Assembly (NCBI RefSeq): GCF_004000945.1
Contig: NZ_BIMF01000002.1
Location: 186,001 to 250,000, forward strand
DNA length: 64,000 bases
Direction: 5' to 3'
Source of the DNA: Paenibacillus lautus NBRC 15380
Lineage (GTDB): Bacteria; Bacillota; Bacilli; Paenibacillales; Paenibacillaceae
A model generated the notes under the pieces. It was not told the DNA's origin. It did not search any database and saw only the letters and a program-made list of their open reading frames with translations. Numbering within the stretch: position 1 is the stretch's first letter; every line of letters begins with the position of its first letter. Of the stretch, positions 27,477 to 37,461 are shown one piece after another. The position numbers were made by a program, and so were the translations under genes.

Positions 27477-28346
27477 TTATTCTTTGACCGCCCCAAGCAC
27501 GATTCCTTTGACAAAGTACTTTTGCAGGAACGGATATACCGCGATAATCGGCACCGTACTGATAAAGATCTGTGCGGCTTTAATGCTCTGTTCCGACAAT
27601 GCCGCCGCCTCAGAGGCGCTGAGCGCGACATTCTGCGCCGAATTCTGAACCACGACCGTCTGCAGGAACGAAGCCAGCGGGTATTTGTCGGTGGTGGACA
27701 TGTACAGGAGTCCGTCGAACCAAGAATTCCAGTGTCCCACCATAATGAACAAGCCGATGGTGGCGAGACCAGGCAGAGACAGCGGCAGATAGATTTTGCT
27801 GAAGATGACGAAGAACGAAGCGCCGTCGATAAAGGCCGCCTCCTCCAGCGCTTTCGGTATCGTTTTGAAAAAGTTCATGATAAGGATCAGGTTATAAGCT
27901 CCGAACGCGCCGGGGAGTATTAGCGCCAGGATGGTATCCTTCAATCCCAGCTCTGACACTAGAATATAGGAAGGGATGAGCCCTCCGGAGAACAGCATGG
28001 TAAACACGAAAATCCACATCAGGGCATTGCGGCCGCGGAACTCCTTCGACAGGGCATAGCCGGCGGTCGTTATCACCACCATGCTGATCAGCGTGCCCAG
28101 TGTCGTCCGAACGACCGAGATCCACATCGATCCCGTAAAGTTCGTATTGCGAAACGTCTTGGCATAGGCGTCCGTGTTGAACTCAACCGGCCAGAAAGAG
28201 ACCAGGCCACCGTTAACTGCCGATTTGCTGCTGAACGACTGCGCCAATAAATGCAGCAGCGGAAGGAAGCACGAAAGCGCGACCACGATCAGCAGGATAT
28301 GGTTGAAGACGGAGAACACTTTGTACCCCTTCGTTTTATGATACAT
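27477..28346 (-). CDS. Carbohydrate ABC permease, LplC/YtcP type
   Basis: 289-residue six-helix membrane permease; EAA loop EEAAFIDGASFFVIFSKIYLPLSLP, C-terminus FVKGIVLGAVKE. It is 15 bases after the LplB-type gene. It is a paralogue of the permease at 18830-19699 and belongs to a separate transporter. Confidence 0.93.
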   Translation of the reverse strand: MYHKTKGYKVFSVFNHILLIVVALSCFLPLLHLLAQSFSSKSAVNGGLVSFWPVEFNTDAYAKTFRNTNFTGSMWISVVRTTLGTLISMVVITTAGYALSKEFRGRNALMWIFVFTMLFSGGLIPSYILVSELGLKDTILALILPGAFGAYNLILIMNFFKTIPKALEEAAFIDGASFFVIFSKIYLPLSLPGLATIGLFIMVGHWNSWFDGLLYMSTTDKYPLASFLQTVVVQNSAQNVALSASEAAALSEQSIKAAQIFISTVPIIAVYPFLQKYFVKGIVLGAVKE

Positions 28347-28361
28347 CCGGCTACCTCCCGC

Positions 28362-29222
<861 letters not shown>

Positions 29223-29451
29223 ATACAGCGGCCAGTTCTTTCCGATTTCGTTTTTCCAGGGATTCTTACGGAACGCATTGACTGTTCGTATGTCCGTCTT
29301 ATCCGCCTTAACTTCCGCGATCCTAGCGATTTTCCTCCCCCCCTTTTCACGATCTTAATCTTGCTTGGGTCTTTGCATGTTCTATGTTAGCAATACCGAA
29401 TGCATTAAAAAATGTCCTAATTTCAAGATCATATCCCCGATCTTAACCATT

Positions 29452-29467
29452 TTCGAAGCGCTTTCAT
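29452..29467 (+). promoter_or_regulatory. Candidate cre (CcpA) site
   Basis: TTCGAAGCGCTTTCAT matches the catabolite-responsive element consensus (TGNAANCGNTNNCA type) well. It lies ~70 bases upstream of the kinase gene start and in the divergent region shared with the LplB-type permease, consistent with repression of sugar use genes when glucose is present. Confidence 0.55.
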
Positions 29468-29537
29468 TCCTTCTTTTTATTTTGCCTTCCGCCGATTATG
29501 ATAGAGAATAACAGTAATCTTAGTAGATGAATGGGAA

Positions 29538-31274
29538 GTGAGCCTGTTGAAAAAAGTGAATATGAAGCGTTTCATCTACTTCTTTGTGTTTTTCCTGCTC
29601 CTTACGCTTTCATTGTTTTCCGTGATGAATGCACTGGACTCCCGGACGATTCAGAACAGCCTGGTGAATACCGCCAAGAATCAGGTGAGCTACGCAGAAA
29701 GCGTCGTGGACGACATGCTGTACGAAGCGGGCATGTACGCCATTCAGTACACCGCCGACAGCTCGGTCCGATTCTATCAGCGGCAGATTCTGGAATTGGG
29801 CAGCTACGACGCGCAGATGAAGAAGAATGATATCGAAGAACGGATGAAAAATACGCTGTTGTCCAGCCAATCGGTCGAGTCCCTGGGCATCTACTGGAAA
29901 GCGGAAGGCTCGTTTATCACGACCCGCGTAGAAGCGCTTGCCGATGATATATACGGTTCCGTGGACAAACGAGGATGGAAACTCGTGAACGGCAGCCTCT
30001 ATTACTTCTCCGTCTACCCCTATGTTCGGGAACCCCGCACACCAGAAGACATCGAATATATCGTGGGCGTCAAGCTGAAGACAGATTATTTGCGAAACCT
30101 GCTGCAAAAGTCCTTCAATGGAGGCAGCTCCAACGCCTTCTTTCTGGTTGGGGACGATTTGACGATCAGCGACGGAAAGCTTGTCGACGGCATCGCGAAT
30201 AAAGCCCGCGAGACGGTTACGCCTGACCCGAAGCATATTCTCCGGTTCGATTACAGCACGCATGGCGGAGACTACTTCGTGCTGTCCAAATATATCGAAC
30301 CGATCGACGCCTACCTCGTCGCGTATACGCGAATGAGCGATTTCCTAGAGCCGCTTAACCGGAATCGACAGGTATTCTTCGCCAGTATCCTGATCATCCT
30401 GATCATCGGATTGGTTGTCATCAGCACCTTCTATCGCAATTTTTACCGAAACGTCTACCTGCTCAACAAGAAGTTCCACCAGGTTGAACAGGGAGATTAC
30501 GCCATCCGGATCCATGACCGTCCCAAGAATGAACTCGGCAGCTTGTTTGGCAGCTTCAATCACATGGTCGCCCAGATCCAGATGCTGTTCACGTCGCTGA
30601 AGACGGAGACGGACCTGCGCCGCAACGCGGAAATGAAGCAGCTTCAGGCGCAGATCAATCCGCATTTTCTCTACAACAGCCTGTTCTTCATCATGTCGAT
30701 GGCCAAATCTTCGCCGGAAGCTGTCATCCGCATGAGCAAACATTTGGCCGAATACTACCGCTATCTAACCCGATTAGACTCAAGCAGTGTCACGCTTGCC
30801 ACGGAATTGGAGTTGGCCGATCATTATCTGGGCATCATGGCCCTCTGCAAGACCATGGACTATGAGATCAAACTCCCGGAAGAATTGAAGGAGCAGCCCA
30901 TCATGCCGTTGATCATCCAACCTATCGTGGAAAACGCGATTCTGCACGGTATCGAAGAACGCCAGGGCTCTCATCGGGTTTCCATATGCGTGGAGGCATT
31001 CCATACGGGAGCTCGGATTACGGTCGCCAATGACGGAAAGCCGCTTTCGCCGGATGAGCTGCGGGCTCTGCAAACTAGTGTCGATGCGGCCTTGCCTCCT
31101 CCCGGAACGGCAGGAATCGGACTGTGGAATATCAACCATCGCCTGAAAAACGCCTACGGGGAATCTTGCGGGTTACGTTTTGCCTTGAATGATTGGGGCG
31201 GATTGTCGGTTTCGGTGTTGGTGGATTTTTCGTTTGAAGAAGGAGGAGCTTATGCATTTATTGATCGTGGATGA
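29538..31274 (+). CDS. Sensor histidine kinase, YesM type
   Basis: 578-residue membrane sensor kinase. Two membrane helices (~12-32 and ~280-300) flank an extracellular sensor domain; then HAMP (HQVEQGDYAIRIHDRPKNELGSLFGSFNHMV), the His box QINPHFLYNSLFF and the ATPase domain (IVENAILHGIE N box, GIGLWNINHRL). The start is a GTG at 29538 after GGGAA, though a TTG at 29547 is possible. It is divergent from the permease operon 28362-29222 and overlaps its regulator gene by 23 bases, so it is the likely sensor for that transporter's sugar. Confidence 0.9.
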   Translation: MSLLKKVNMKRFIYFFVFFLLLTLSLFSVMNALDSRTIQNSLVNTAKNQVSYAESVVDDMLYEAGMYAIQYTADSSVRFYQRQILELGSYDAQMKKNDIEERMKNTLLSSQSVESLGIYWKAEGSFITTRVEALADDIYGSVDKRGWKLVNGSLYYFSVYPYVREPRTPEDIEYIVGVKLKTDYLRNLLQKSFNGGSSNAFFLVGDDLTISDGKLVDGIANKARETVTPDPKHILRFDYSTHGGDYFVLSKYIEPIDAYLVAYTRMSDFLEPLNRNRQVFFASILIILIIGLVVISTFYRNFYRNVYLLNKKFHQVEQGDYAIRIHDRPKNELGSLFGSFNHMVAQIQMLFTSLKTETDLRRNAEMKQLQAQINPHFLYNSLFFIMSMAKSSPEAVIRMSKHLAEYYRYLTRLDSSSVTLATELELADHYLGIMALCKTMDYEIKLPEELKEQPIMPLIIQPIVENAILHGIEERQGSHRVSICVEAFHTGARITVANDGKPLSPDELRALQTSVDAALPPPGTAGIGLWNINHRLKNAYGESCGLRFALNDWGGLSVSVLVDFSFEEGGAYAFIDRG

Positions 31275-32061
31275 CGGACAGTATGTTGTAGAGTATCTCA
31301 AACATTTGCTAAACTGGGCCAAGTTTGGCGTCGATCACATCGAAACGACGACCAATCCCTCCGAAGCCCGGATGCTGTTGGACAGCGACCTGTTCGACAT
31401 CATGATCACCGATATCCGCATGCCTGAGATTTCGGGTATCGACTTGCTTGAGCATATCCATAAACAGGGATTGAAGACAAAAGTCATCTTTCTATCCGGC
31501 TATTCCCAATTCGATTATGCCCAGAAGGCGATTCGATTAGGTGCACTGGATTATCTTCTGAAGCCGGTGGACTCAAACGACATGGACAAGGCGATGAGCC
31601 AGGCCGTGAAGAATATCGGAACGAGTCGAGCAAAACCCCGGGACGATGCCACCGGGAACGAACGGAATATAATGACGCGTCCAGCGGATCGATCGGACGG
31701 CCAAGCTTCTTGTTCTGGTGCGGATATCGTGCATGCGGTAAGGAATTACATCGGCGGCCATATCGGCGACGGGCTGAGCCTGGAAGAGTTAGGCAGTGTC
31801 GTGCATCTCCATCCGGTCTACCTGTCCAAACTCTATAAGCAGGAGACGGGAGAAAACCTGTCGAGCTACATTCTGCGCACCCGCTTGGAGAAATCGGCCC
31901 ATCTGCTGGAAGTTTCCAATCTGCACGTCATGGACATCGCTCGCATGGTCGGTTACCGGAAGCCTCAGTATTTCATCAAGCTGTTTAAGGAGCTCTACGG
32001 CATCACGCCTTATCAATACAGACGGAAACGAATTGGGCAGTCCGTTAGGACGGACTTCTGA
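31252..32061 (+). CDS. Response regulator, AraC type
   Basis: 269-residue regulator. Receiver domain ~1-120 (LIVDDGQYVVEYL, MITDIRMPEISGID with the phospho-accepting Asp, LSGYSQFDYAQKAIRLGALDYLLKPVD); AraC-type DNA-binding domain ~165-262 (LGSVVHLHPVYLSKLYKQETG, IARMVGYRKPQYFIKLFKELYG). AGGAGG precedes the ATG at 31252, inside the end of the kinase gene. Short for the family (often ~500 residues), as the middle helical domain is missing. Confidence 0.92.
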   Translation: MHLLIVDDGQYVVEYLKHLLNWAKFGVDHIETTTNPSEARMLLDSDLFDIMITDIRMPEISGIDLLEHIHKQGLKTKVIFLSGYSQFDYAQKAIRLGALDYLLKPVDSNDMDKAMSQAVKNIGTSRAKPRDDATGNERNIMTRPADRSDGQASCSGADIVHAVRNYIGGHIGDGLSLEELGSVVHLHPVYLSKLYKQETGENLSSYILRTRLEKSAHLLEVSNLHVMDIARMVGYRKPQYFIKLFKELYGITPYQYRRKRIGQSVRTDF

Positions 32062-32066
32062 TATCT

Positions 32067-32112
32067 AAAAAAATCGACCGTTTCTCCGATCAGGGGAAAC
32101 GGTCGATTTTTA
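32067..32112 (+). terminator. Bidirectional terminator
   Basis: AAAAATCGACCGTTTC / GAAACGGTCGATTTTT long perfect arms around an 11-base loop, just after the regulator stop; flanking A and T runs allow it to work for the convergent BNR gene as well. Confidence 0.88.
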
Positions 32113-32172
32113 AGATGCTCGAGGTTGCAGAGTCGAATGTACAGTCCTCCCTCGTCCTCGGTCAGGACTACT

Positions 32173-33486
32173 TCACGTCAAGGTCCATAGTCCGGTCGTA
32201 TAGCCTAATCGGCCTTGCGTATGATCCCAATAATAATAATCCCCATGCATCCATATCAAATAATACGAGTCGTCCTTCGATGCATTTCGTACAACGAAGG
32301 GACGTACGTTATTTTTTGCCGAGTTCTCGGTGACTTGATAGGATTGAGCAATCGCCCCATCATCTGCGATGACGAATTGATGAATTTCAAAGATATCATC
32401 GCCGTATTTGCCCCGTGAAGGTATTGACAAATATACGGTGGAAGGATCGGCATGATCCAGTGTCATGCCTCCGGAATAACAATGTTCTCTTTGATCATTT
32501 TGGTGAAACCAACGTCCTCCATCGGCTAATTGGGTGATTCGCCATTCGGAGCCTGACCACTTGGCGTAACAGTAGTGATGACGGTCCTTTTGCTCATTGA
32601 TCCTGACAAACAAGATAACCGGATATCCCTCTCTATCGATGGCAATATCCCAGTTCCAATTGCGTGTATCCGGCTGTCGATCCACCAAATAGGCCGGATC
32701 GGTTTCGTGGTTATTCAGCTTCAGCGGCTCGCGATTCAGATCTGCGAGTTGATGTCCATCAGCGCCATGCAATGTCAGGGTGTTCACATCTAAATACGAA
32801 TAATATAACGAATTCGGATTCATATTGTCAGGATGGGTATAGGTATAAGTCATCATAATTTTATCTTTTCCGTTGGATACGTACTTGGCATACGGCCTTT
32901 TTCCGGTTTCATGTTCATCCTCTCTTGAATCCACGATCTGCTTCGGTTCCATGTCGCAAGAGACATCGCCCACTTGATCCGGCAGCGAGAACCTCGCTAC
33001 GGTAGGGTGCCAATGGACACCCCGCCACAATAGATAGAAATAACCGGGCTGATCGGTCATCACGAAGGGAGAAGGATAGGTGGTATTCCCATATCCCATG
33101 GTATCGATGATCTTTTCAGGTCCTAGCGTCGCAAGATCGTCAGGCTGGGTGGTTACGCGATAATAAAAATAAGGAGATGATGAGTGCTCGGAATAAAAGA
33201 TCATCACCCGCCCATCGGGCAGCGCCAAAAACGTCGGATTGTTATGGTCATCCTCCTGAAAACCTGCTCGTACCCGTACTTGCTTATGTTCATGGGTTGC
33301 GTGATCATATTGAAAAGCTTGGATGCTGCCCGCAACATCGATATACCCGATATACGTTTTGTCGCTGCCTGTCGCGACATTTACGTGCCGCAGCGCTCGC
33401 GGATCTGCAAACCAGCACCAGGCACCATCATCGGTAATGGTTGACAGGATGCGTTCGGCATTAAGATTGTTAATGGGATTCATCAT
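32173..33486 (-). CDS. BNR_4 repeat beta-propeller protein, possible polysaccharide lyase
   Basis: 437-residue protein of the BNR_4 family, no signal peptide. The opening GAWCWFADPRALRH is a family hallmark; repeated Asp-box-like motifs recur (NPTFLALPDGRVMIFYSEH, YPSPFVMTDQPGYFYLLWRG, WNWDIAIDREGYPVILFV). Some BNR_4 proteins are seven-bladed uronan lyases (ulvan lyase families PL24/PL25); others have no known activity. GGAGG seven bases before the ATG supports the start. Next to a GH88 hydrolase a lyase role is plausible, but catalytic residues cannot be confirmed by eye, and the absence of a signal peptide favours an oligosaccharide substrate. Confidence 0.75.
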   Translation of the reverse strand: MMNPINNLNAERILSTITDDGAWCWFADPRALRHVNVATGSDKTYIGYIDVAGSIQAFQYDHATHEHKQVRVRAGFQEDDHNNPTFLALPDGRVMIFYSEHSSSPYFYYRVTTQPDDLATLGPEKIIDTMGYGNTTYPSPFVMTDQPGYFYLLWRGVHWHPTVARFSLPDQVGDVSCDMEPKQIVDSREDEHETGKRPYAKYVSNGKDKIMMTYTYTHPDNMNPNSLYYSYLDVNTLTLHGADGHQLADLNREPLKLNNHETDPAYLVDRQPDTRNWNWDIAIDREGYPVILFVRINEQKDRHHYCYAKWSGSEWRITQLADGGRWFHQNDQREHCYSGGMTLDHADPSTVYLSIPSRGKYGDDIFEIHQFVIADDGAIAQSYQVTENSAKNNVRPFVVRNASKDDSYYLIWMHGDYYYWDHTQGRLGYTTGLWTLT

Positions 33487-33540
33487 GTGGAGACCTCCTC
33501 GATCCTTGTTGGTTCAATCGATTGTTCCGTGATTCTCGCA

Positions 33541-35097
33541 TTACCTTTTCGTGGCAGCGAATCCATCCAGTTGATTCTGCAGTTCCTCCATGAGCCTCGG
33601 GAATCCTGCTTCCGCCAACTGCTGCTTCGCGCGGTCCAAATCCGCGTCGATATCGGCGGTCATGCCAACGGACAGCGGTGCCAAGTAACGCGATCGAACC
33701 GTCTCCATGGCCGTGAGCTCCGCCGTTATTTTCCCCGTATCGAAACGGAATCCCGCCAGTGGACTTTGACCGTTCGCTTCGGCGCGTCTTGCGCCTTCCG
33801 TATGCAAATGCTCAACAATACTCTGCCATTCTCCCGGATATTTTTCCATCAGGCTCATGTAATCGTCATAAAGTCCCGTCCAACCCGGCTTTTTGTTCTC
33901 CGATTTGATGCCCGCGTAGCTGATGTAATCCCCGTCCAGGTTGTAGTTCTCCCCTTCCACGCCATACAGCAGGAGATTATAGTATGCACGATCCGTGTGC
34001 GCCTTCTCGATCAGTTTGACCGCAATTTCCTTATGCTTGGAATGGGTGCCGACCGAAATCATTGTCATGTTGTCCGGTGTCATGTAAGGCATGTAATTCG
34101 GTACATGGTCGAGAAAATAATCAAACCAGCCGTATTCGAATTCGGGAAACAGCTCCTTGAGCACTCCGATGTAACCGCTGCTGACAGCGCCGAAATGGTT
34201 GTTGAATTCAAGCGGCTTCTTGTCCGCTTTCATCCATTCAAGCGTTTCGCTGGTGGCATTACCCTGGGCGGCCAGAATATCCCGGCTTACGATCCCATCC
34301 TCATACCATTTCTTGGCGCGATGCAGAACCTCCTTATATTCCGGGGTATCATACATGCTGAGGGCTTTGTAAGGTTCGTCGATGGAGACAACCGCATATC
34401 CTTTGACCACATCAAGATACTTGGAACCCGCGATCAGCGTCCACACATTATCCGCAAACCGTTTGTCATTGATCATTGGGGTGTCCGGATACGCTTTTTT
34501 GGCTCTGTAAAGGTACTGCTCAGCTGACTCCAGATCCTTGATTTCCGGCAAGCCCCATGCTTTGCGCAAATCCTCGCGGAACAGCATGCCTTCGCCTCCC
34601 CCGCCCGGTTTGATGTACTGCGGAATGCCAAAGAGCTTGCCATTGATCATGACGCTGTCCAGCTTTCCGTCATAATGCTCAACGAGTTCCGGCACCTGTC
34701 CCAGCAGCGGCGTCAGATTCGCAAATGCATTCTTCGCTGCAAAAGATGCAAAATCAGACCATACCCCACCGACATATAGGTCGTACTCCTTGGATGCAAT
34801 CGCCCGGCTGATCTGGTTCTTCTCATCTCCCCACGGAATGAAATCGAATCGAACGGTCGCTCCCAGGTCTCTGATGGTAAGAGCATCAAGCTGTTTATAA
34901 AAATGATCCATACCGCTGGCCGGCTCTCGGCCCATGGTGATAGCCTTCAATTGTACAACCGGCTTGACGTCAGGCCCACGAATGATGCCTGGAGTCCCTT
35001 CCTCCCCGATGCCCGGCGAAGCGCCGTGCCAGCATGCAGACATGGTGAAGATGCAACAGGTCAGCAGCGCTCCTATGGCTCGAACCGATTTCCTCAA
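33541..35097 (-). CDS. Solute-binding lipoprotein without permeases (orphan)
   Basis: 518-residue extracellular solute-binding protein. AAAGGAGG six bases before a TTG at 35097 gives MRKSVRAIGALL, a signal peptide with lipobox FTMSAC (Cys22); the open frame further upstream runs through a tandem repeat and is not coding. Body motifs: ISRAIASKEYDLYVGGVWSDF, FGIPQYIKPGGGGEGMLFREDL. No permease gene adjoins it; its neighbours are the BNR_4 gene and a regulator/kinase pair. It may share one of the nearby permease pairs or present ligand to the kinase (inference). Confidence 0.88.
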   Translation of the reverse strand: MRKSVRAIGALLTCCIFTMSACWHGASPGIGEEGTPGIIRGPDVKPVVQLKAITMGREPASGMDHFYKQLDALTIRDLGATVRFDFIPWGDEKNQISRAIASKEYDLYVGGVWSDFASFAAKNAFANLTPLLGQVPELVEHYDGKLDSVMINGKLFGIPQYIKPGGGGEGMLFREDLRKAWGLPEIKDLESAEQYLYRAKKAYPDTPMINDKRFADNVWTLIAGSKYLDVVKGYAVVSIDEPYKALSMYDTPEYKEVLHRAKKWYEDGIVSRDILAAQGNATSETLEWMKADKKPLEFNNHFGAVSSGYIGVLKELFPEFEYGWFDYFLDHVPNYMPYMTPDNMTMISVGTHSKHKEIAVKLIEKAHTDRAYYNLLLYGVEGENYNLDGDYISYAGIKSENKKPGWTGLYDDYMSLMEKYPGEWQSIVEHLHTEGARRAEANGQSPLAGFRFDTGKITAELTAMETVRSRYLAPLSVGMTADIDADLDRAKQQLAEAGFPRLMEELQNQLDGFAATKR

Positions 35098-35120
35098 TAA
35101 TATCCTCCTTTTATGTGTTG

Positions 35121-35185
35121 ATGGTTGTTGCGGTGGATGGTTGTTGCGGTGGATTGTTGTTGCGGTTGGTGGTTGTTGCGGTTGG
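35121..35185. repeat. Four tandem ~16-base repeats
   Basis: ATGGTTGTTGCGGTGG occurs twice exactly, followed by two variants (one 17 bases). It lies immediately upstream of the orphan lipoprotein's ribosome site, so inside its 5' untranslated region or promoter. Confidence 0.8.
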
Positions 35186-35209
35186 TGCAATGGATGGTTT
35201 TGCAGCAAT

Positions 35210-35655
35210 AGCGGAGACTCTGTCCTCACAAACTCAATATTCGGCTGATTTCACCAAAACAACACCAGGGATATGCGTCGTATTACCATTTCCCTCATTA
35301 AGACCACCGCCATCGATCCAGCTTGGTTTTACTCCATGGATTTGCCGACGTTAGAGGACCCTGGTTCCGCTATTTCTTTGTTTTACCTATTTCACAGTAA
35401 TATGCGGACAAGAGATCCGCTATTGCAGGATTTAGCGTGGAATCATTCGCGATTATGGTGCAATAACGGATCCTGTGTCCGCAAGATCACCATAACGAGC
35501 TCATTTCGGCGAAATAGCGAACCCTCTGTCCTCATGTTTACAATATGAGGCAATTCAAGCACGAAGCAGAGCCTCTATCTTCATGATCCCAATATGAGGC
35601 AAATTCTTGCATGAAGCGTGTCCTCTGTCCTCTCATGATCTCAATAGCTTCTATA
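35210..35655. repeat. Degenerate repeat-rich spacer
   Basis: No gene. Short motifs recur in both orientations: CTCTGTCCTCA / GCCTCTATCTTCATGA / CCTCTGTCCTCTCATGA, CAATATGAGGCAA (twice), and TCCGCTATT / GCGGACA elements. The units near 35527-35640 repeat about every 55 bases. Looks like a degraded intergenic repeat family; it separates the kinase gene from the lipoprotein gene. Confidence 0.6.
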
Positions 35656-35691
35656 CGCATGTGCCCAAAAGCGTGCCGATCCCAGCCAGTT

Positions 35692-37461
35692 TCAACCCGA
35701 TTCGAGAAGATTGCAAGATCTCGACTCCCCCTTGATGGCCGGGACATCGATGCTAACGGTTGTACCCGTCCCTTGTACCGAATGCAAGTGGATCCCCTCC
35801 AATTCGTTGAAATAGTACTCCAGCCGCTTCCTGATATTGTTCAGCCCGTATCCGCTGCCGCGATATCGGGACGAATGTGCGTTTGCATCCCCCATTCCCG
35901 GACCGTCGTCGCTTACGGACAGCCGCAATCGCCCGCTGAGGACGCTCCCTTTTATGAGAATCCGCCCTTCCGCTTCGTTTTTTTCCAATACACCGTGAAT
36001 GATTGCGTTCTCGACGAGCGGCTGAAGCGTGATTTTCGGAAGCAAACATACCTCGGCGGCTGCATCAACTTCGATTTCAAACCGGATTTTTCCCTTGAAC
36101 CGCTTCTGCTGAATGGCTACATACATTTCGCACAACAGGAGCTCGTCTTTGAGCGAAACAAAATCCTCTCCTTTGTTCAGGATCAGCTTGTAATAGTCGG
36201 ACAAAGCATAAACGACTTGCTGTATGTTCGCTTTCTCGTCCTTCTGGGCCATCCATAAGATCATATCGAGCGTGTTATACAGGAAATGCGGGTTGATTTG
36301 GGATTGAAGCGCCTTGAGCTCAGCCCCTTTCTTTTCCTGACCGAGGCGGAATTGGTTGTCCATCAGCTCCTTCACACTGTTGATCATGTAATTATAGCTC
36401 GAGACTAAATGCCCTACTTCATCCTCTTGGGTGGCGATATCCAGGGTACTTAACCTGCCCTGCCGAACTTGGCTCATCTTGTTCATTAACAAAAAGATCC
36501 GCCGCGTGATAGACTTCGTTACCGGTATGATGCATATCAATAAAGCCAAGCATACGGCAGCATATACCAAAAGGACTTGATTTCGGGCCTGATTGACTGC
36601 TTGTGCCGCCGCATCTGCCGATATGATAGAGCGCAGGTACAGGTTCGTCGTTCCTATTCCGGAACTCCTAATCAAATACTCTCGATCGCCCGCCGTCGTC
36701 GGTTCGAACCGATTGCGGTGGACCGGCTTGGCAAACAGCTGAGCCCGCTGTTCCAATCCATCTTGTTCGTTGCTGATCACCATTTCACCGTCATCGGTCT
36801 CCAGGTATATGAGCTGCTCCGCGGACGTATTCATGACGTAGGATTGAAGCTGTCCAAGGTCTACGCGGATCGTGACGATGCCTACCGGTTTCGATAAATC
36901 GTTGACATTCCACAACACCCTGCCAAGGATGAGATGCTTCCTTGACCGCACAGCTTCATCCTCCGCCAGGACCCATACCGCATCTCCCTCGGCAGCCATG
37001 ATCTTCTTCGCCCATGGCAGGGCTGCAACGCTGCTGATAGGCCGGTACATGGCAGCTCGGGCACCGGTGACAACGAAGTCGCCATTGATATAGTAAATGA
37101 TGCCGCTCATCTCCGAGTTCGTTTGCAATATCCGGGTGTAATCCGTAATCCGCTCAAATGCGGATAACTGTTCCCACACCTGCATGCGCTTCGGATTTTT
37201 TGAGAAAACCTCATTGATCTGATCGTCAATCATAATCATGGATGAGACATCTTCAAGATGGGTGAACTTGGTCGACAGCAAGGACATGGCTTGTTCGAAA
37301 TTTTGATTAGCAGCGTCTTGCTGTTTGCTGATGATGGAGTCCCGAAGCTCGCCGTAGATGGCCACAAACGTAATCACGAGCGGAATGATGCCGGCCATCG
37401 CAAACAGGAACATCAGCTTCTTTTGTAACGATAAATTCCCGAGCCAGGTCTTGAGCTTCAT
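35692..37461 (-). CDS. Sensor histidine kinase, YesM type
   Basis: 589-residue membrane sensor kinase. First helix ~13-35 (LMFLFAMAGIIPLVITF), extracellular region to ~285, second helix ~290-310 (VLLVYAAVCLALLICII), HAMP, His box QINPHFLYNTLDM and ATPase domain (VENAIIHGVLEKNE, DDGPGMGD). Its start codon overlaps the regulator stop by four bases (ATGA), so regulator and kinase are one transcript with the regulator first. Confidence 0.92.
   Translation of the reverse strand: MKLKTWLGNLSLQKKLMFLFAMAGIIPLVITFVAIYGELRDSIISKQQDAANQNFEQAMSLLSTKFTHLEDVSSMIMIDDQINEVFSKNPKRMQVWEQLSAFERITDYTRILQTNSEMSGIIYYINGDFVVTGARAAMYRPISSVAALPWAKKIMAAEGDAVWVLAEDEAVRSRKHLILGRVLWNVNDLSKPVGIVTIRVDLGQLQSYVMNTSAEQLIYLETDDGEMVISNEQDGLEQRAQLFAKPVHRNRFEPTTAGDREYLIRSSGIGTTNLYLRSIISADAAAQAVNQARNQVLLVYAAVCLALLICIIPVTKSITRRIFLLMNKMSQVRQGRLSTLDIATQEDEVGHLVSSYNYMINSVKELMDNQFRLGQEKKGAELKALQSQINPHFLYNTLDMILWMAQKDEKANIQQVVYALSDYYKLILNKGEDFVSLKDELLLCEMYVAIQQKRFKGKIRFEIEVDAAAEVCLLPKITLQPLVENAIIHGVLEKNEAEGRILIKGSVLSGRLRLSVSDDGPGMGDANAHSSRYRGSGYGLNNIRKRLEYYFNELEGIHLHSVQGTGTTVSIDVPAIKGESRSCNLLESG

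Noticed and set aside
35098..35229. In-frame extension of the orphan lipoprotein rich in Pro, Gln, Thr and His
   Set aside because: It is translated from the tandem 16-base repeat, precedes a strong ribosome site, and would place residues before the signal peptide.
35273..35548. Plus-strand open frame of 91 codons
   Set aside because: Falls in the degenerate repeat spacer, has no ribosome site, and its composition is explained by the repeats.
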